From contig CAVTJL010000001.1 of the NCBI GenBank assembly GCA_963735065.1, positions 1,674,001 through 1,738,000 of the forward strand: a stretch of DNA of 64,000 nucleotides, read 5' to 3'. Below the pieces are notes generated by a model, which did no database searches, was not told the origin of the DNA, and was given only the letters and a program-made list of their open reading frames with translations. Source of the stretch: CAVTJL01 sp963735065 (GTDB lineage Bacteria > Pseudomonadota > Alphaproteobacteria > Geminicoccales > Geminicoccaceae). Both the position numbers and the translations under genes were made by a program. This document shows positions 42,796 to 52,141 of this stretch, piece after piece; positions within the stretch are counted from its first letter, which is position 1; every line of letters begins with the position of its first letter.

Positions 42796-45381
42796 TCAGG
42801 GTGCCACCTTGGCCGGCGGCGCGCCCACGAAGCGGCGGTAGAGCCAGCCGATGGCGATGAGGCAAAGGCCCAGACCGAGGAACGAGGCGGCGCGGTAGAG
42901 GCCCTCCAGCTCACCGAGATCGAACAGAAAGGCCTTCAGGACCGCGACGCCGGCGACCACCAGGGCCGCGGCACGCAGCATGCGATCGCCGCGCCGGATG
43001 CCCTGCGCCAGGAGCAGCCCGGCAAAGGCGAGCCAGCCGGCCGAGTAGGCCAGCCACTCCCCCTCCGAGGTGGCCCCGGTCATGACGGGGCCCTGGAAGA
43101 GGTGGCGGATCTCGAGCGTGAGCCACGCCAGCCCCAGCATCAGGCCCAGGCCACGCGCGACACCGGCCAGATCCTGCCTCGGCACCGCCCGCGCGATGGG
43201 CCAGGCGAGCAGCGCCGGCAGGGCATAGGCGGGAAGCAGGAGGTTCGAGATCGGCAGCGCGCCGACAGGCTGGCCCGTGACCACCGGGTTGAGCGGGCCG
43301 AGGTTCACGAGCAGCGTCTGCGCGGCGCCCAGGGCCAGCAGGAGCGGCCAGCCGAGCCGGGGGATCAGGCGTTCCGGCTCGCGCCGATGCTGCCACAGCA
43401 GCGCCAGCCCCGTGGCGAGCCAGGCCAGCGCCTGCGCGCTCGATTCGAGAAGCGCCGGCATGAGCGCGTTCGGCTCGCCCAGCAGCTCGCGGCTGACGCG
43501 GAGCACCAAAAGCAGCCAGAAGAGCAGGGCGCCGCCATCGAGCAGCGCTGTCAGCCCATCATCGCGCTGGCGCCGGAACAGTCGGGCCGCCAGTGCCATC
43601 AGCAGCATCGGCCCGCCGCAGCTCACCATGGCCGCGAGCATCCCCCGCCCGGTATCGAGCAGGTAGGGATCGAGCCCCAGGCCGGCGCGGATCAGGATGA
43701 TCGTCGCGAGCCAGCGCGCGGGCCGGCGCATCTCCGGCAGCTCGAGGCGCAGCGCTACCCAGCCCATCGCCGGCAGCAGCGTGGCGAGCGCCAGGGTCAG
43801 CCAGCCCTTCTCGAGGACGAACGCGGCACCCAGCGCCAGGGCACCCGCCACGCCCACCGCATAGGCGGCCTGTGCCGGGCGCAGCGCCGGACGGCGCGCG
43901 GCCCGCTCGGCGAGGGCGAGATTGCCGGCCGCGAGCACGAGCGCCGTCCAGGCCAGCGGCGGGCTGAGGGCAAAGCCGGCGAGGCGCCAGTAGCCGACGG
44001 CCAGCGCCGCCAGCGGCACGGCGACCGCGAGCCCCGCCCAAAAGCCGGGTCGCGGCGCCCGCCATGCGGCCAGCGTGCCGGCCACCGCCCACAAAGCCCC
44101 GACGAGCAAAAGCGCCTGGGCGAGCGGGGCCGCTGCCGGGGCAACCCAGAGCAGCGGGTCGAGCGCCCGGTCGAGCGGGCCCGGGGCACCCTCGGCAAGC
44201 GCCCGGGCCGGGATCTGCCAGGCGGCGGCAGCGAGGAGGTCGGCCGTGGCCGCCATGGCGGCGAGCCAGCGCTCCTCCGGGCGCAGCAGGCCGGCGCCCA
44301 GGCAGGCGAGCGACAGGACGGCCAGGGCCGCCATGGGGGCTGCCGTGTACGCGATGCCGGCGAGGCTCAGGACGAGAAGGATCAGCGCTGCCCCGACCAG
44401 CGCCCGGCTGGACCGCCCTTCGCCACCCGGGCCCTGCTGCCGGAACGCCAGCGTCGCCTGGCCGGCCAGCCCCGCTACCAGCGCGAAGGCGGCCATCGGC
44501 AGGCCATCCGCCGGCACGGCTCGGGTCACGAGCCAGAGCAGCGCCCAGAAGAAGGCACCGGCGAGATTGAGCCAGCCGAGCCAGGGCCAGCGGGCACGGC
44601 CGGCCAGCGTCTCGAGGCTCGCCGCCACCACCGCGAGATAGGGAAAGAGCGTCCAGGCCGAGGGATGCCCGCTGCCGACGATGGCCGGCACGAGATAGGC
44701 GCCGGTGGCGCCGAGAAGGCCGACGAGGCCTCCGAACAGAAGGCCCAGCGAGACGCCCAGCATCGCCACGAGCGCCAGGAGAAGGAAGGCCACGGGCGGC
44801 TCGATGAGGCCGTAGAGGGCATAGGCCGCGGCCGCGGCGCCGTAGAGCGCCACGAGCCCGCCGGCGGCGAGCGCCGCGGGCACATGGTCCGGCGGTCCCT
44901 CGGCCCGCGTCCGCGTCCGCAGCCGGGCGGCAAGCGCGATCAGCGCGAGGCCCAGCAGGGCCACCAGCGCCAGGCGCACCGTCGGCCCCAGCAGGCCCGC
45001 CTCGACCGCATAGCCGGCAGCGAACAGCCCGCCCAGGCCCAGCGCGCCGGCGCCGAGCCAGACCAGCCAGCGCTCGGCGAGGCGCGTCTCCAGGCTCGCC
45101 CGGGCAGGACGGGCAGCCCCGGCCGGCCCTGCGCTCGGCGCGTCGGCGACGGAGGGCTCGGGCGCGGGCGGCGGTCGCTGCGGCGTGGCGCTCGCGGCTG
45201 CCGGAGCCTCGGCCGCGGGCTCTGCAGCCCCGATGGTCAGGCGTGCCACCTGCGCCTCGAGATCGGCCACGCGCCGCCGCAACCGGCTCGCCTGCGCCAA
45301 GGCCAGGATGGCGAGCACGGGGCTGGCGAGCACGAGCAGCGCCACGAGGACGAAGGGAGCGACATCCAACAAGGCGGTCAC
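42796..45381 (-). CDS. DUF2339-family large polytopic membrane protein
   Basis: The 861-residue protein starts with one helix and a short coiled coil (SRLRRRVADLEAQVARLT), then a Pro/Ala-rich linker, then some twenty or more hydrophobic segments to the end. The segment LFGGLVGLLGATGAYLVPAIVGSG is like the Gly-rich core of DUF2339 proteins. Function is unknown; these are inner-membrane proteins, sometimes discussed with cell-envelope roles. It is divergent from glyoxalase I. Confidence 0.8.
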   Translation of the reverse strand: MTALLDVAPFVLVALLVLASPVLAILALAQASRLRRRVADLEAQVARLTIGAAEPAAEAPAAASATPQRPPPAPEPSVADAPSAGPAGAARPARASLETRLAERWLVWLGAGALGLGGLFAAGYAVEAGLLGPTVRLALVALLGLALIALAARLRTRTRAEGPPDHVPAALAAGGLVALYGAAAAAYALYGLIEPPVAFLLLALVAMLGVSLGLLFGGLVGLLGATGAYLVPAIVGSGHPSAWTLFPYLAVVAASLETLAGRARWPWLGWLNLAGAFFWALLWLVTRAVPADGLPMAAFALVAGLAGQATLAFRQQGPGGEGRSSRALVGAALILLVLSLAGIAYTAAPMAALAVLSLACLGAGLLRPEERWLAAMAATADLLAAAAWQIPARALAEGAPGPLDRALDPLLWVAPAAAPLAQALLLVGALWAVAGTLAAWRAPRPGFWAGLAVAVPLAALAVGYWRLAGFALSPPLAWTALVLAAGNLALAERAARRPALRPAQAAYAVGVAGALALGAAFVLEKGWLTLALATLLPAMGWVALRLELPEMRRPARWLATIILIRAGLGLDPYLLDTGRGMLAAMVSCGGPMLLMALAARLFRRQRDDGLTALLDGGALLFWLLLVLRVSRELLGEPNALMPALLESSAQALAWLATGLALLWQHRREPERLIPRLGWPLLLALGAAQTLLVNLGPLNPVVTGQPVGALPISNLLLPAYALPALLAWPIARAVPRQDLAGVARGLGLMLGLAWLTLEIRHLFQGPVMTGATSEGEWLAYSAGWLAFAGLLLAQGIRRGDRMLRAAALVVAGVAVLKAFLFDLGELEGLYRAASFLGLGLCLIAIGWLYRRFVGAPPAKVAP

Positions 45382-45505
45382 CCGCGCGGCCGACGACGCG
45401 ACCCCGGGGAGGCAGGGTCGACAGGGCCCGGACGCGAACTATAGTCCCCGGCGCCGCTCAGGGGGTAGCCCGGCGCGGCGGAAACGCATCGAGGGAGCCG
45501 CACGC

Positions 45506-45925
45506 ATGCGCTATCTGCACACCATGGTCCGTGTCACCGACATCGAGGAATCGCTCAGCTTCTACCGTGACAAGCTCGGGCTCAAGGAAGTCCGCCGCAT
45601 GGAGAACGAGAAGGGCCGTTACACGCTCATCTTCCTCGGCTCGGACGAGAACCCGGAGGCCCAGGTGGAGCTCACCTACAACTGGGATCCCGAGACCTAC
45701 TCGGGCGGGCGCAACTTCGGCCATCTCGCCTACTCGGTGAAGAACATCTACGAGCTGTGCCAGTCGCTGATGGACAAGGGCGTCACCATCAACCGCCCGC
45801 CGCGCGACGGCCACATGGCCTTCATCCGCTCGCCGGACGGCATCTCGATCGAGCTCATCCAGCAGGGCGAGTCGCTGCCGCCGGCCGAGCCCTGGAAGTC
45901 GATGCCCAACACCGGGGCCTGGTGA
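45506..45925 (+). CDS. gloA: Lactoylglutathione lyase (glyoxalase I)
   Basis: The 139-residue enzyme turns the methylglyoxal-glutathione hemithioacetal into S-lactoylglutathione. Metal ligands expected for GloA are visible: His in MRYLHTMVRVTD, Glu in AQVELTYNWD, His in NFGHLAYSV and Glu in GISIELIQQG. Substrate segments SFYRDKLGLKEVRRME and SPDGISIE fit the VOC fold. Length and residue pattern suit the Ni-type, E. coli-like enzyme. GAGGGAG lies upstream of the ATG at 45506. Confidence 0.93.
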   Translation: MRYLHTMVRVTDIEESLSFYRDKLGLKEVRRMENEKGRYTLIFLGSDENPEAQVELTYNWDPETYSGGRNFGHLAYSVKNIYELCQSLMDKGVTINRPPRDGHMAFIRSPDGISIELIQQGESLPPAEPWKSMPNTGAW

Positions 45926-46153
45926 GCCTCGCGCTCCAAAGGGCGATCCTTCGCGAGGGGGCGTCGATGCCGATCGGCGCCCCTTCGCACGTGCAGCAAA
46001 GCGCGACAGGCCATTTTGGCCTTGACATAGCGAGGTCGTGCGCGTCGCTCGCGGACTTTTCCGAGAATTCATGCTGCGACCGCGTCGATGCCAATGACGT
46101 GTGGTCAGCCATGCGTTATTCTCTTGCCAGTTATGCGAGAGGACAACGCCCCT

Positions 46154-46414
46154 ATGGACCGACGTGTGCGCACCTTCTGGGTCGTGCGCCAGCGGTACCA
46201 GCGCGCAGCCTGGATCGCCAGCGGCATAGGCGGCGTGGTGGGCCTGTTCCTCGTCGCCTTGATCCTTCGCCTCGACCTCGCAGACGGCAAGCTCTCCGGC
46301 GGCGGCGTGGTCGCCTGCATCATCCTGCTCGTGGCTTTCACCCTCGTGCCGCGGATCGTCGTCCGCCTGATGTGGCGCGCCGCGCGCCGGCAGCACTATT
46401 GGGAGTGGCAGTAG
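46154..46414 (+). CDS. Small two-helix membrane protein, hypothetical
   Basis: The 86-residue protein has a basic start (MDRRVRTFWVVRQRYQRA), two hydrophobic helices (WIASGIGGVVGLFLVALIL and GVVACIILLVAFTLVPRI) and a basic tail ending in HYWEWQ. AGAGGA precedes ATG 46154; ATGs at 46133 and 46088 are alternatives. No family is recognised. The upstream 228-base gap contains TTGACA at 46022-46027 but no matching -10. Confidence 0.55.
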   Translation: MDRRVRTFWVVRQRYQRAAWIASGIGGVVGLFLVALILRLDLADGKLSGGGVVACIILLVAFTLVPRIVVRLMWRAARRQHYWEWQ

Positions 46415-46451
46415 GGGAGGCCGGGGCCCTCTTCCGACGGCCGGCGAGCGC

Positions 46452-46880
46452 CTACCGCTCCGGTGCCGTCGCGGGAGACGAGGCACCGGCGCACGGTCTC
46501 ACGTCCTTCAGCCGATGCTCGTGCTTCAGCGACCAGTCGCGCAGGGCGCTCAAGGCCGGCATCAGGTCGATGCCGGCCTGGGACAGCTCGTACTCGACGC
46601 GCGGAGGAATCTCGGCGAACGCCTTGCGGATGACGATGCCGTCCTCCGCGAGGCTGCGCAGCTGCTCCGTCAGCATGTGCTGCGTGATGCCGGGAAGGCG
46701 CCGGCGCAGCTCGCCGAAGCGGCACGGGCCCAGGATCAGGCTGCAGACGATCTCGATCTTCCATTTGCCCGTGATGGCGCGGATGCCGCGCTGGAACCGC
46801 ATCACGTCGATCGGCGCCGGCCCGGTGCAGCCGTCGCAATCCTCCCCATAGGTCCGAGGCTGAACGGTCTGGTTTTCCAT
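46452..46880 (-). CDS. HxlR-family winged-helix transcriptional regulator
   Basis: The 142-residue regulator has the HxlR domain: ITGKWKIEIVCSLILGPCRFGELRRRLPGITQHMLTEQLRSL, then EDGIVIRKAFAEIPPRVEYELSQAGIDLMP and a Trp in LRDWSLKHEHRL. The N-terminal CDGCTGPAP contains the Cys pair that in several HxlR proteins reacts with aldehydes or quinones. It is divergent from the SDR at 46974 with 93 bases between, a common arrangement in which HxlR controls the neighbouring oxidoreductase. Confidence 0.88.
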   Translation of the reverse strand: MENQTVQPRTYGEDCDGCTGPAPIDVMRFQRGIRAITGKWKIEIVCSLILGPCRFGELRRRLPGITQHMLTEQLRSLAEDGIVIRKAFAEIPPRVEYELSQAGIDLMPALSALRDWSLKHEHRLKDVRPCAGASSPATAPER

Positions 46881-46973
46881 ACCTGGTCCGGAGATCCATC
46901 CTGCTTGAGCTCTTGATGCTAACGCCTGATCTGCTCGCCCATCAACACACCGCACGGAGGAGGGCTGGATCGG

Positions 46974-47942
46974 ATGAGCACGGTTCTGGTGACCGGAGGG
47001 TCGGGCTTCGTCGCGAGCCACGTGATCCTGCGGCTCTTGAAGGAAGGTCACGCCGTCCGCACGACGCTCCGTGATGCCGGCCGGGAGGCGGAGCTCCGCT
47101 CGATGCTGCGGCATGGCGGGCAGGAGCCGGGCGATCGGCTGCAGCTCCTCGAGGCCGATCTGACCCGCGATCGCGGCTGGGATCGCGCCGCCCGGGGCTG
47201 CGAGCATGTCCTCCACGTGGCCTCGCCCTTTCCCCAGGGCGAGCCCGAGGATGCGGACGAGGTGATCGTGCCCGCGCGTGACGGGGTCCTGCGCGTCCTG
47301 CGCGCGGCCCGCGATGCCGGCGCGAGGCGCGTGGTGCTGACGTCCTCCTTCGCGGCCGTGGGCTACGGGCGCGTGAGAAAAACGCCCTTTACCGAGGAGG
47401 ACTGGACCGAGCCCGATGCGCCCAACCCGGCCTACATCCGCTCCAAGGCCGCAGCCGAGCGCGCGGCCTGGGACTTCATGGAGCGGGAGGGCGGTGCCCT
47501 CGAGCTCTCGGTCGTCAATCCCACCGGCATCTTCGGCCCGACCCTGGGCCGGCACCTCTCGGCCTCGGTCGCGCTGATCAAGCGCATGCTCGACGGCGAC
47601 ATGGCGGAGCTGCCCGACATCTGGTTCGGCGTGGTCGACGTCCGGGACGTGGCGGACCTGCATCTCCGCGCGATGACCCGCCCCGAGGCCAAAGGCGAGC
47701 GCTTCATCGCGGTGGCCGGGCCCTCGCTCGCGATGAGCGACGTCGCGGCCATCCTGCGCCGCGATCTCGGCGACGCCGCGGCCCGCGTTCCTGTGCCCCG
47801 GGCAGCACCCGATCCGGCCAAGCGCCGCAATTCCACGAGCGCCAAGGCGCAGCGCCTCCTCGGCTGGCGGCCGCGCCCCGCCGAGGAGGCGATCGTCGCG
47901 ACCGCCCGGAGCCTGATCGAGCAGGGGCTCCTGAAGCCCTAG
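46974..47942 (+). CDS. Extended SDR, dihydroflavonol-4-reductase-like NAD(P)-dependent reductase/epimerase
   Basis: The 322-residue protein has the nucleotide motif VLVTGGSGFVASHVILRLL at the N-terminus, HVASPFP, SSFAAVGYG and the catalytic YxxxK in AYIRSKAAAERAAW near residue 161. The closest class is DFR/aldehyde reductase-like (CC3 type), which reduces carbonyls. GGAGGAGG precedes the ATG. The divergent HxlR regulator suggests induction by a reactive carbonyl or quinone. It ends by overlapping the stop region of the convergent methyltransferase at 47939. Confidence 0.87.
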   Translation: MSTVLVTGGSGFVASHVILRLLKEGHAVRTTLRDAGREAELRSMLRHGGQEPGDRLQLLEADLTRDRGWDRAARGCEHVLHVASPFPQGEPEDADEVIVPARDGVLRVLRAARDAGARRVVLTSSFAAVGYGRVRKTPFTEEDWTEPDAPNPAYIRSKAAAERAAWDFMEREGGALELSVVNPTGIFGPTLGRHLSASVALIKRMLDGDMAELPDIWFGVVDVRDVADLHLRAMTRPEAKGERFIAVAGPSLAMSDVAAILRRDLGDAAARVPVPRAAPDPAKRRNSTSAKAQRLLGWRPRPAEEAIVATARSLIEQGLLKP

Positions 47943-48770
47943 CCGCGGCGGGCGATCATCTCCACCGGCGCCAGCAGCCCCTGCTCGAGCATGCGCACGA
48001 GGTTGGCGAAGCGCGGCCGCGCGTCCTCGCCCAGCAGCGTCGCGATGCTGAGCGGTGGCGGGCCGCCGGCGGCCTGGCGGGCGCGCATCCGGGCGAAATG
48101 GGCGAGCCCCGCCTCGCGGCGGTCGCGCTCCGCGACGAGGGTGAAGCCGGCGCCCGCCAGCGCCTGGCGATAGGCGGCGGGCGTCTCGACGAAGGAGGCC
48201 GTCTCGTCCGCGGCCCAGGGCACCGGGAAGGTGATGGCTCCCTCGGCCAGACGCATCACGTCGTAGACCGCGAAGCGGCCGCCCGGGCCGCAGCACCCGC
48301 GCCACCTCGGCGCAGAGGCGCTGCTTGTCCGGGATGTTCATGCCGACATGGAGCAGCGTGGCGAGCTCGAAGCTGGCGTCGGGCAGGGGCAGGTCGAGGA
48401 TGCTGCCCTGCCGGAACGCGGCCTTGCCGTCGAGCCCGACCAGCCTGGTGAGGCTCTGGGCCACGCTGACGAACTCGGGCGTGAGGTCGATGCCGGTCAC
48501 CTGGCAGCCATAGCGGTGCGCCAGGAGCCGGGCCGGGCCGCCGATGCCCGAGCCCAGGTCCAGGACGGCCATGCCGGGGGTGAGGTCGAGCTGGTCCAGC
48601 AGCCCGACGGTCGCCTCGCGGCCGCCGACATGGAACTCGTCGACCGCCGCCAGATCGTCGATCGTGATCTCGCCGGGCGTCCGCCCCTGGGTGCCGAGCC
48701 CTTCCATGATCGCCGCCTCGAGCGAGCCGTGCGCGTAGTGGCGGGCGACGGAGGTCTCGATCTTGCTCAT
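47939..48770 (-). CDS. Class I SAM-dependent methyltransferase (frameshifted)
   Basis: The N-terminal part carries a SAM domain: MSKIETSVARHYAHGSLEAAI, then GMAVLDLGSGIGGPARLLAHRYGCQVTGIDLTPEFV and ILDLPLPDASFELATLLHVGMNIPDK. After VARVLRPG the frame is lost near 48287. The continuation (GRFAVYDVMRLAEGAITFPVPWAADETASF and on to MIARRG) is one base out of phase, at a CCCGGGCGG stretch where one extra G explains it. Joined length is about 276 residues, normal for ubiquinone/menaquinone- or sarcosine-type methyltransferases. The substrate is unknown. Confidence 0.8.
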
Positions 48771-48847
48771 GGGGCTTCTCTCCTGTGGCTGTGCCGTTCG
48801 GGCCTTCTTCTCATATAGGCCCGGCGCCGGCGCGTGGCCCGGCCCGA

Positions 48848-50041
48848 TCACTCGGGATAAGTCTCCCTGCCGCCCGGCGCCGTCCTCTTGAAAAGAACAA
48901 AAACAAGAGGATTGCCGGGCTCGGCCATGGCGTCGCTGCGCTGGCCCGTCACCTCGCCGGCGACAGCGCTCGCATACTCCGCCACCACCTCGCCGAAGCT
49001 GTCGCGCTGGACGGCCACCTTCTGTCCGGCCTCGACCTTGTCGTTGAGCCTGACCAGATGCTCGACGAGCCCGCCCTGGGTCGCAAGGATCGGGAACGCG
49101 CTGTCGCCGACGAAGACACGCACGTCCTTGCCGGTGCGCCCCATCGGCCCCGGCACGATGCCGTGGTGCTTGAGGACGTTCATGGTGCCTTCCACGAAGA
49201 GCGGGATCATCGCGAGGTCCAGCACGCGCGCAGCACCGATCTCCGGCGTGAAGGCCGGAATGCCCGCGTCGATGAAGGCGTTGTGCAGCACACCGGGATA
49301 GACGTGGTTGTCGAAGACCTGGCCCACGGGATAGAGGTCCACCATCGCCTTGATCTCGGGCACGTCCATGCCCGCGATGTTGAAGGCCGTCACCTCGAAC
49401 CCGGTCGTGCCGGTATGGAAATCGATCGCCGCATCGGCGTTCGGCCGCAGCAGGCGATCGAACAAAAGGGCCGCATGCCGGCTGGCCGCGGTGGCGCCGT
49501 TCTCGTTCCCGGGCCATTCCCGGTTCATGTCGATCAGATCGGCCCCTCTGCCCATGTCGGGCCACCGGCGCTGCATGCTTTCCAGCGCCGGGCTCGAGAC
49601 GTCCGTCACCGCCATCACCGTGCCCGACATTTTTTCCGGCTCGAGCTGGCCCATCACGGTCTGCACCGTGTGCACGGAGCTCATCTCGTCGCCATGCACG
49701 CCACTCACCAGCACGACCCGCTTGCCCGGCCTGGCCCCCCTGGCCACCGTCACCGACACATACCAGTGCTGCCCGGTGGGCATCCGCACCCCCTGAAAGT
49801 ACAAAAAATGCTTCATGCCGGGTGCCAGGTCCCCCACGTCGAGCGCGCTGACGACCTTTTTTCCCTCGATCGTATCGCCGGTATAGACCGTGCCCGATGA
49901 GGTCCCCGACGAGGCCGTCGCCGCAGCCTCGGCATTCGCGGTCCCGGAGGCTCCAGCAATCGTAGCCGACGCGCCGGCTGTAGCGGCCGATGCGATCAAA
50001 AACTCGCGGCGGTCGAGGTGCTCGTGCGGCCCGTTCGACAT
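48848..50041 (-). CDS. Exported succinylglutamate desuccinylase / aspartoacylase-like protein (M14 family), Tat-type signal
   Basis: The 397-residue protein has a twin-arginine-like leader (HLDRREFLIASAATAGASATIAGA), a Ser/Thr/Ala-rich stretch and the AstE/AspA zinc domain: VSGVHGDEMSS (His and Glu ligands), IDMNREWPGNENG and AAIDFHTGTTGFE (His ligand). A C-terminal lipoyl-like beta part follows (VRLNDKVEAGQKVAVQRDSFGEVV). Cytosolic relatives deacylate N-acyl amino acids; an exported copy would act on an extracytoplasmic amide. No transporter partner is adjacent. Confidence 0.82.
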   Translation of the reverse strand: MSNGPHEHLDRREFLIASAATAGASATIAGASGTANAEAAATASSGTSSGTVYTGDTIEGKKVVSALDVGDLAPGMKHFLYFQGVRMPTGQHWYVSVTVARGARPGKRVVLVSGVHGDEMSSVHTVQTVMGQLEPEKMSGTVMAVTDVSSPALESMQRRWPDMGRGADLIDMNREWPGNENGATAASRHAALLFDRLLRPNADAAIDFHTGTTGFEVTAFNIAGMDVPEIKAMVDLYPVGQVFDNHVYPGVLHNAFIDAGIPAFTPEIGAARVLDLAMIPLFVEGTMNVLKHHGIVPGPMGRTGKDVRVFVGDSAFPILATQGGLVEHLVRLNDKVEAGQKVAVQRDSFGEVVAEYASAVAGEVTGQRSDAMAEPGNPLVFVLFKRTAPGGRETYPE

Positions 50042-50326
50042 GACGCAGGTCCTTCAGGTGTTGGTCTCACGGAGCGTGAAATGCTGCTGTGCTGCTCGCT
50101 CGGCAAGGCGCGCAGTGCGTGTGAAGATGAGTTCGATGCACGTGAGCAATTGCCTGCCCTGGGTTTAGGAGACCCTTACTGTAGCGTCCCCTTTCGGCAA
50201 CCATAACGCGCCAGTCCACCCGCACAATCTCTGGCGGCCTGCCTTTCGTGCCTGAGGGTGGGTGCCCGACGGGCAATGTGGTATCTGTCTGTTGTTGCAT
50301 ATGCGCCTGCTGCCCGGTTCAGATCC

Positions 50327-51211
50327 ATGATGGAACACTTCTTCCCGCTTGCGGCGCCGCCGAGCCCAAGCAGCAGATCCAAGCGGCACCACCACGTCCC
50401 GAGGATGCTGCAAAAGCGGTTCACGGCCTCATCTGACCTGCTTTATTTTTTCGATAAGCGGTTTCCCGAACTTGGCGTTCGGCAAACTGGCTCCGGGAAC
50501 CTCTTTGTCATCACAAAATACCATACTTTCGTTGCCGCCGACGGCACAGAACACACCCACCTTGAGGATATGTACGCCCGCCTCGAAGCCAGGGCCGATC
50601 CAGTGATCGAAAAGCTTGTTGGATCCGCACGAAATGGCCTTGCGCCGCGACTGATGCCCATGGAGAAGGCCATCTGGAGCCTTTTTCTGTTTCACCAATG
50701 GAAGCGGTCGCCGGACGTTCAACGGCGCTTTTTTGCCAAGTTCGATCAGATCGTTCCCGAGTTTGTAGAACGCTTCGAGAATGAGCATCGGGCGCTGACC
50801 GTTGAAGAGCGCGCGATGCTCGAAAGCCCAGAGATGATGCAACGCATTCAGAACAACGTGCGAGTCAGCTCCATGGCCGACCGCGGCGAGCGTGTGGAGC
50901 GGGCCTTAGCAATGCGCGGGATCGCTATCGCCGCCCTTCATCATCCCAGAAAGAGCTTTGTGATTGGTACCAACCCGGTAGTCAGGTTTCCACCTGGCGG
51001 AATCCCCTTGACTGATCCAAGGGTCGAGCTCTGGCTTCCTATCGCCTCGGATGTAGCCGTCTGCTCCTACGGCGAACCGAAGTCGGAACGGATCTTCCCT
51101 TCCCTCGACGCCGCGCAAGTTAGGACCCTCAATCGAACCATCTTCGAGCAGAGCACCGTCATCGCTGCGCGGTCTCCCGAGCTGATTGCTTCCTTGGCGC
51201 GCCCAAGATAG
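50327..51211 (+). CDS. DUF4238 domain protein
   Basis: The ~294-residue protein fits DUF4238: RSKRHHHVPRMLQKRFTASSDLLYFFDKR near the start, then LEDMYARLEARADPVIEKLV and the later NPVVRFPPGGIPLTDPRVELWLPI. The function of the family is unknown. Codon use is clearly less GC-rich than in flanking genes, with many A/T third positions, and the gene lies in a patch with an IS remnant, so it is likely acquired. The start at 50327 is chosen over frames further upstream that read into low-quality sequence; an ATG at 50330 is equally possible. Confidence 0.75.
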   Translation: MMEHFFPLAAPPSPSSRSKRHHHVPRMLQKRFTASSDLLYFFDKRFPELGVRQTGSGNLFVITKYHTFVAADGTEHTHLEDMYARLEARADPVIEKLVGSARNGLAPRLMPMEKAIWSLFLFHQWKRSPDVQRRFFAKFDQIVPEFVERFENEHRALTVEERAMLESPEMMQRIQNNVRVSSMADRGERVERALAMRGIAIAALHHPRKSFVIGTNPVVRFPPGGIPLTDPRVELWLPIASDVAVCSYGEPKSERIFPSLDAAQVRTLNRTIFEQSTVIAARSPELIASLARPR

Positions 51212-51793
51212 CTCCGGGAGGGTCGGTGTGTCAGGGGAATCGCCCCGGCATCTGCGCATGGCCATTTCCCTCAATCGGCATTTCTCCGAAGCGCCTCATT
51301 TACTGGATCGAAAGCAGTCTGAACAATAGTGTTCGCGAATCGGACTCGAGGGTAATCTGAAACGGCCAATAGCCTTGGGGCCGGACAAAAACCCGCTGCT
51401 TGTTTTATTCTGCGGTGGCGAAATTTATGGTCGCTCGAAAGCCTTCAGATCCACAAGGTGGAATAAATAGCGTATCGCTATCCCATGGAGTATCTCCTTT
51501 GAATTGCGTGGCCTAGCGCTGAATTTGCAAAAAAGGGAATACGGGAATCGAGAGCAACCTCCACGCTCGTGTCGGCATTAGGTGGAGGCGGAGAATTACA
51601 CGTCACGCATAGCTTTTCGGGCGTCTCATAGCTCACCACGGCGGCATCCTTGGGCCCAGGATCAGTGTGCGCGGCAGTAGTCCGTAGGATCATCTCCTCC
51701 CACGGGCTGTCATATTCCGCATTACGTTAGGAATGTGTTCGTGATCTATAATTCGCATCTTTTGTAACTGAGGTCGAAATCCTCTCCTTCGCT
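51212..51793. other. AT-richer stretch of the accessory patch
   Basis: These 582 bases have noticeably lower GC than the rest of the window. Apart from one weak minus-strand frame (51478-51693) I see no gene. There are scattered AT-rich boxes such as CTATAATTC near 51747 but no complete promoter. It is probably decayed mobile or accessory DNA. Confidence 0.45.
51478..51693 (-). CDS. Weak short ORF, possible remnant
   Basis: The 71-codon frame reads like protein (AAVVSYETPEKLCVTCNSPP, VEVALDSRIPFFANSALGHA) and stays open a further dozen codons upstream without a start, as if it were the end of a longer coding sequence. No family is recognised and the ribosome site is poorly spaced. It may be a gene fragment in the accessory patch. 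Confidence 0.3.
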   Translation of the reverse strand: MILRTTAAHTDPGPKDAAVVSYETPEKLCVTCNSPPPPNADTSVEVALDSRIPFFANSALGHAIQRRYSMG

Positions 51794-52141
51794 TTATGGC
51801 AGGCACCTCTCTTCCCCTTTTGGGTTCGTCTCCGCATATGAAGTGCGTCGGTCCTCATAGCCACTGCCGATCGGAACTTGGGTCTCTACCGTATAGGGCC
51901 CGACAGTCGCCCCCATCACGCGAGCGAGAAGCTTGTGCTCGGCGGGCGGCGGCGGCGAGTGCGTTGGCACCCAGGAGAACCAAGAGAAATGAGGTTTGGG
52001 CGCTCGAAATACCAAGGTCACAAAGCCGTATTCGTCCTCGGTGGTCTGGACCTTGATCGCGTGCGGGGCCAGCGCCGGCCTCTTGCTGGAGGCCGATCGG
52101 GAGGGTCCGCCGTTGATGGAGAGAGTCGCTTGATCCTTCAC
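51794..52141 (-). CDS. Hypothetical 115-residue protein next to the IS5 remnant
   Basis: The frame from a GTG at 52141 has plausible composition (HAIKVQTTEDEYGFVTLVFR, HKLLARVMGATVGPYTVETQ) and non-extreme codon use. The GTG overlaps the transposase stop, so the real N-terminus may have been removed by the insertion and this may be a truncated gene. The family is not recognised. Confidence 0.4.
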   Translation of the reverse strand: MKDQATLSINGGPSRSASSKRPALAPHAIKVQTTEDEYGFVTLVFRAPKPHFSWFSWVPTHSPPPPAEHKLLARVMGATVGPYTVETQVPIGSGYEDRRTSYAETNPKGEERCLP

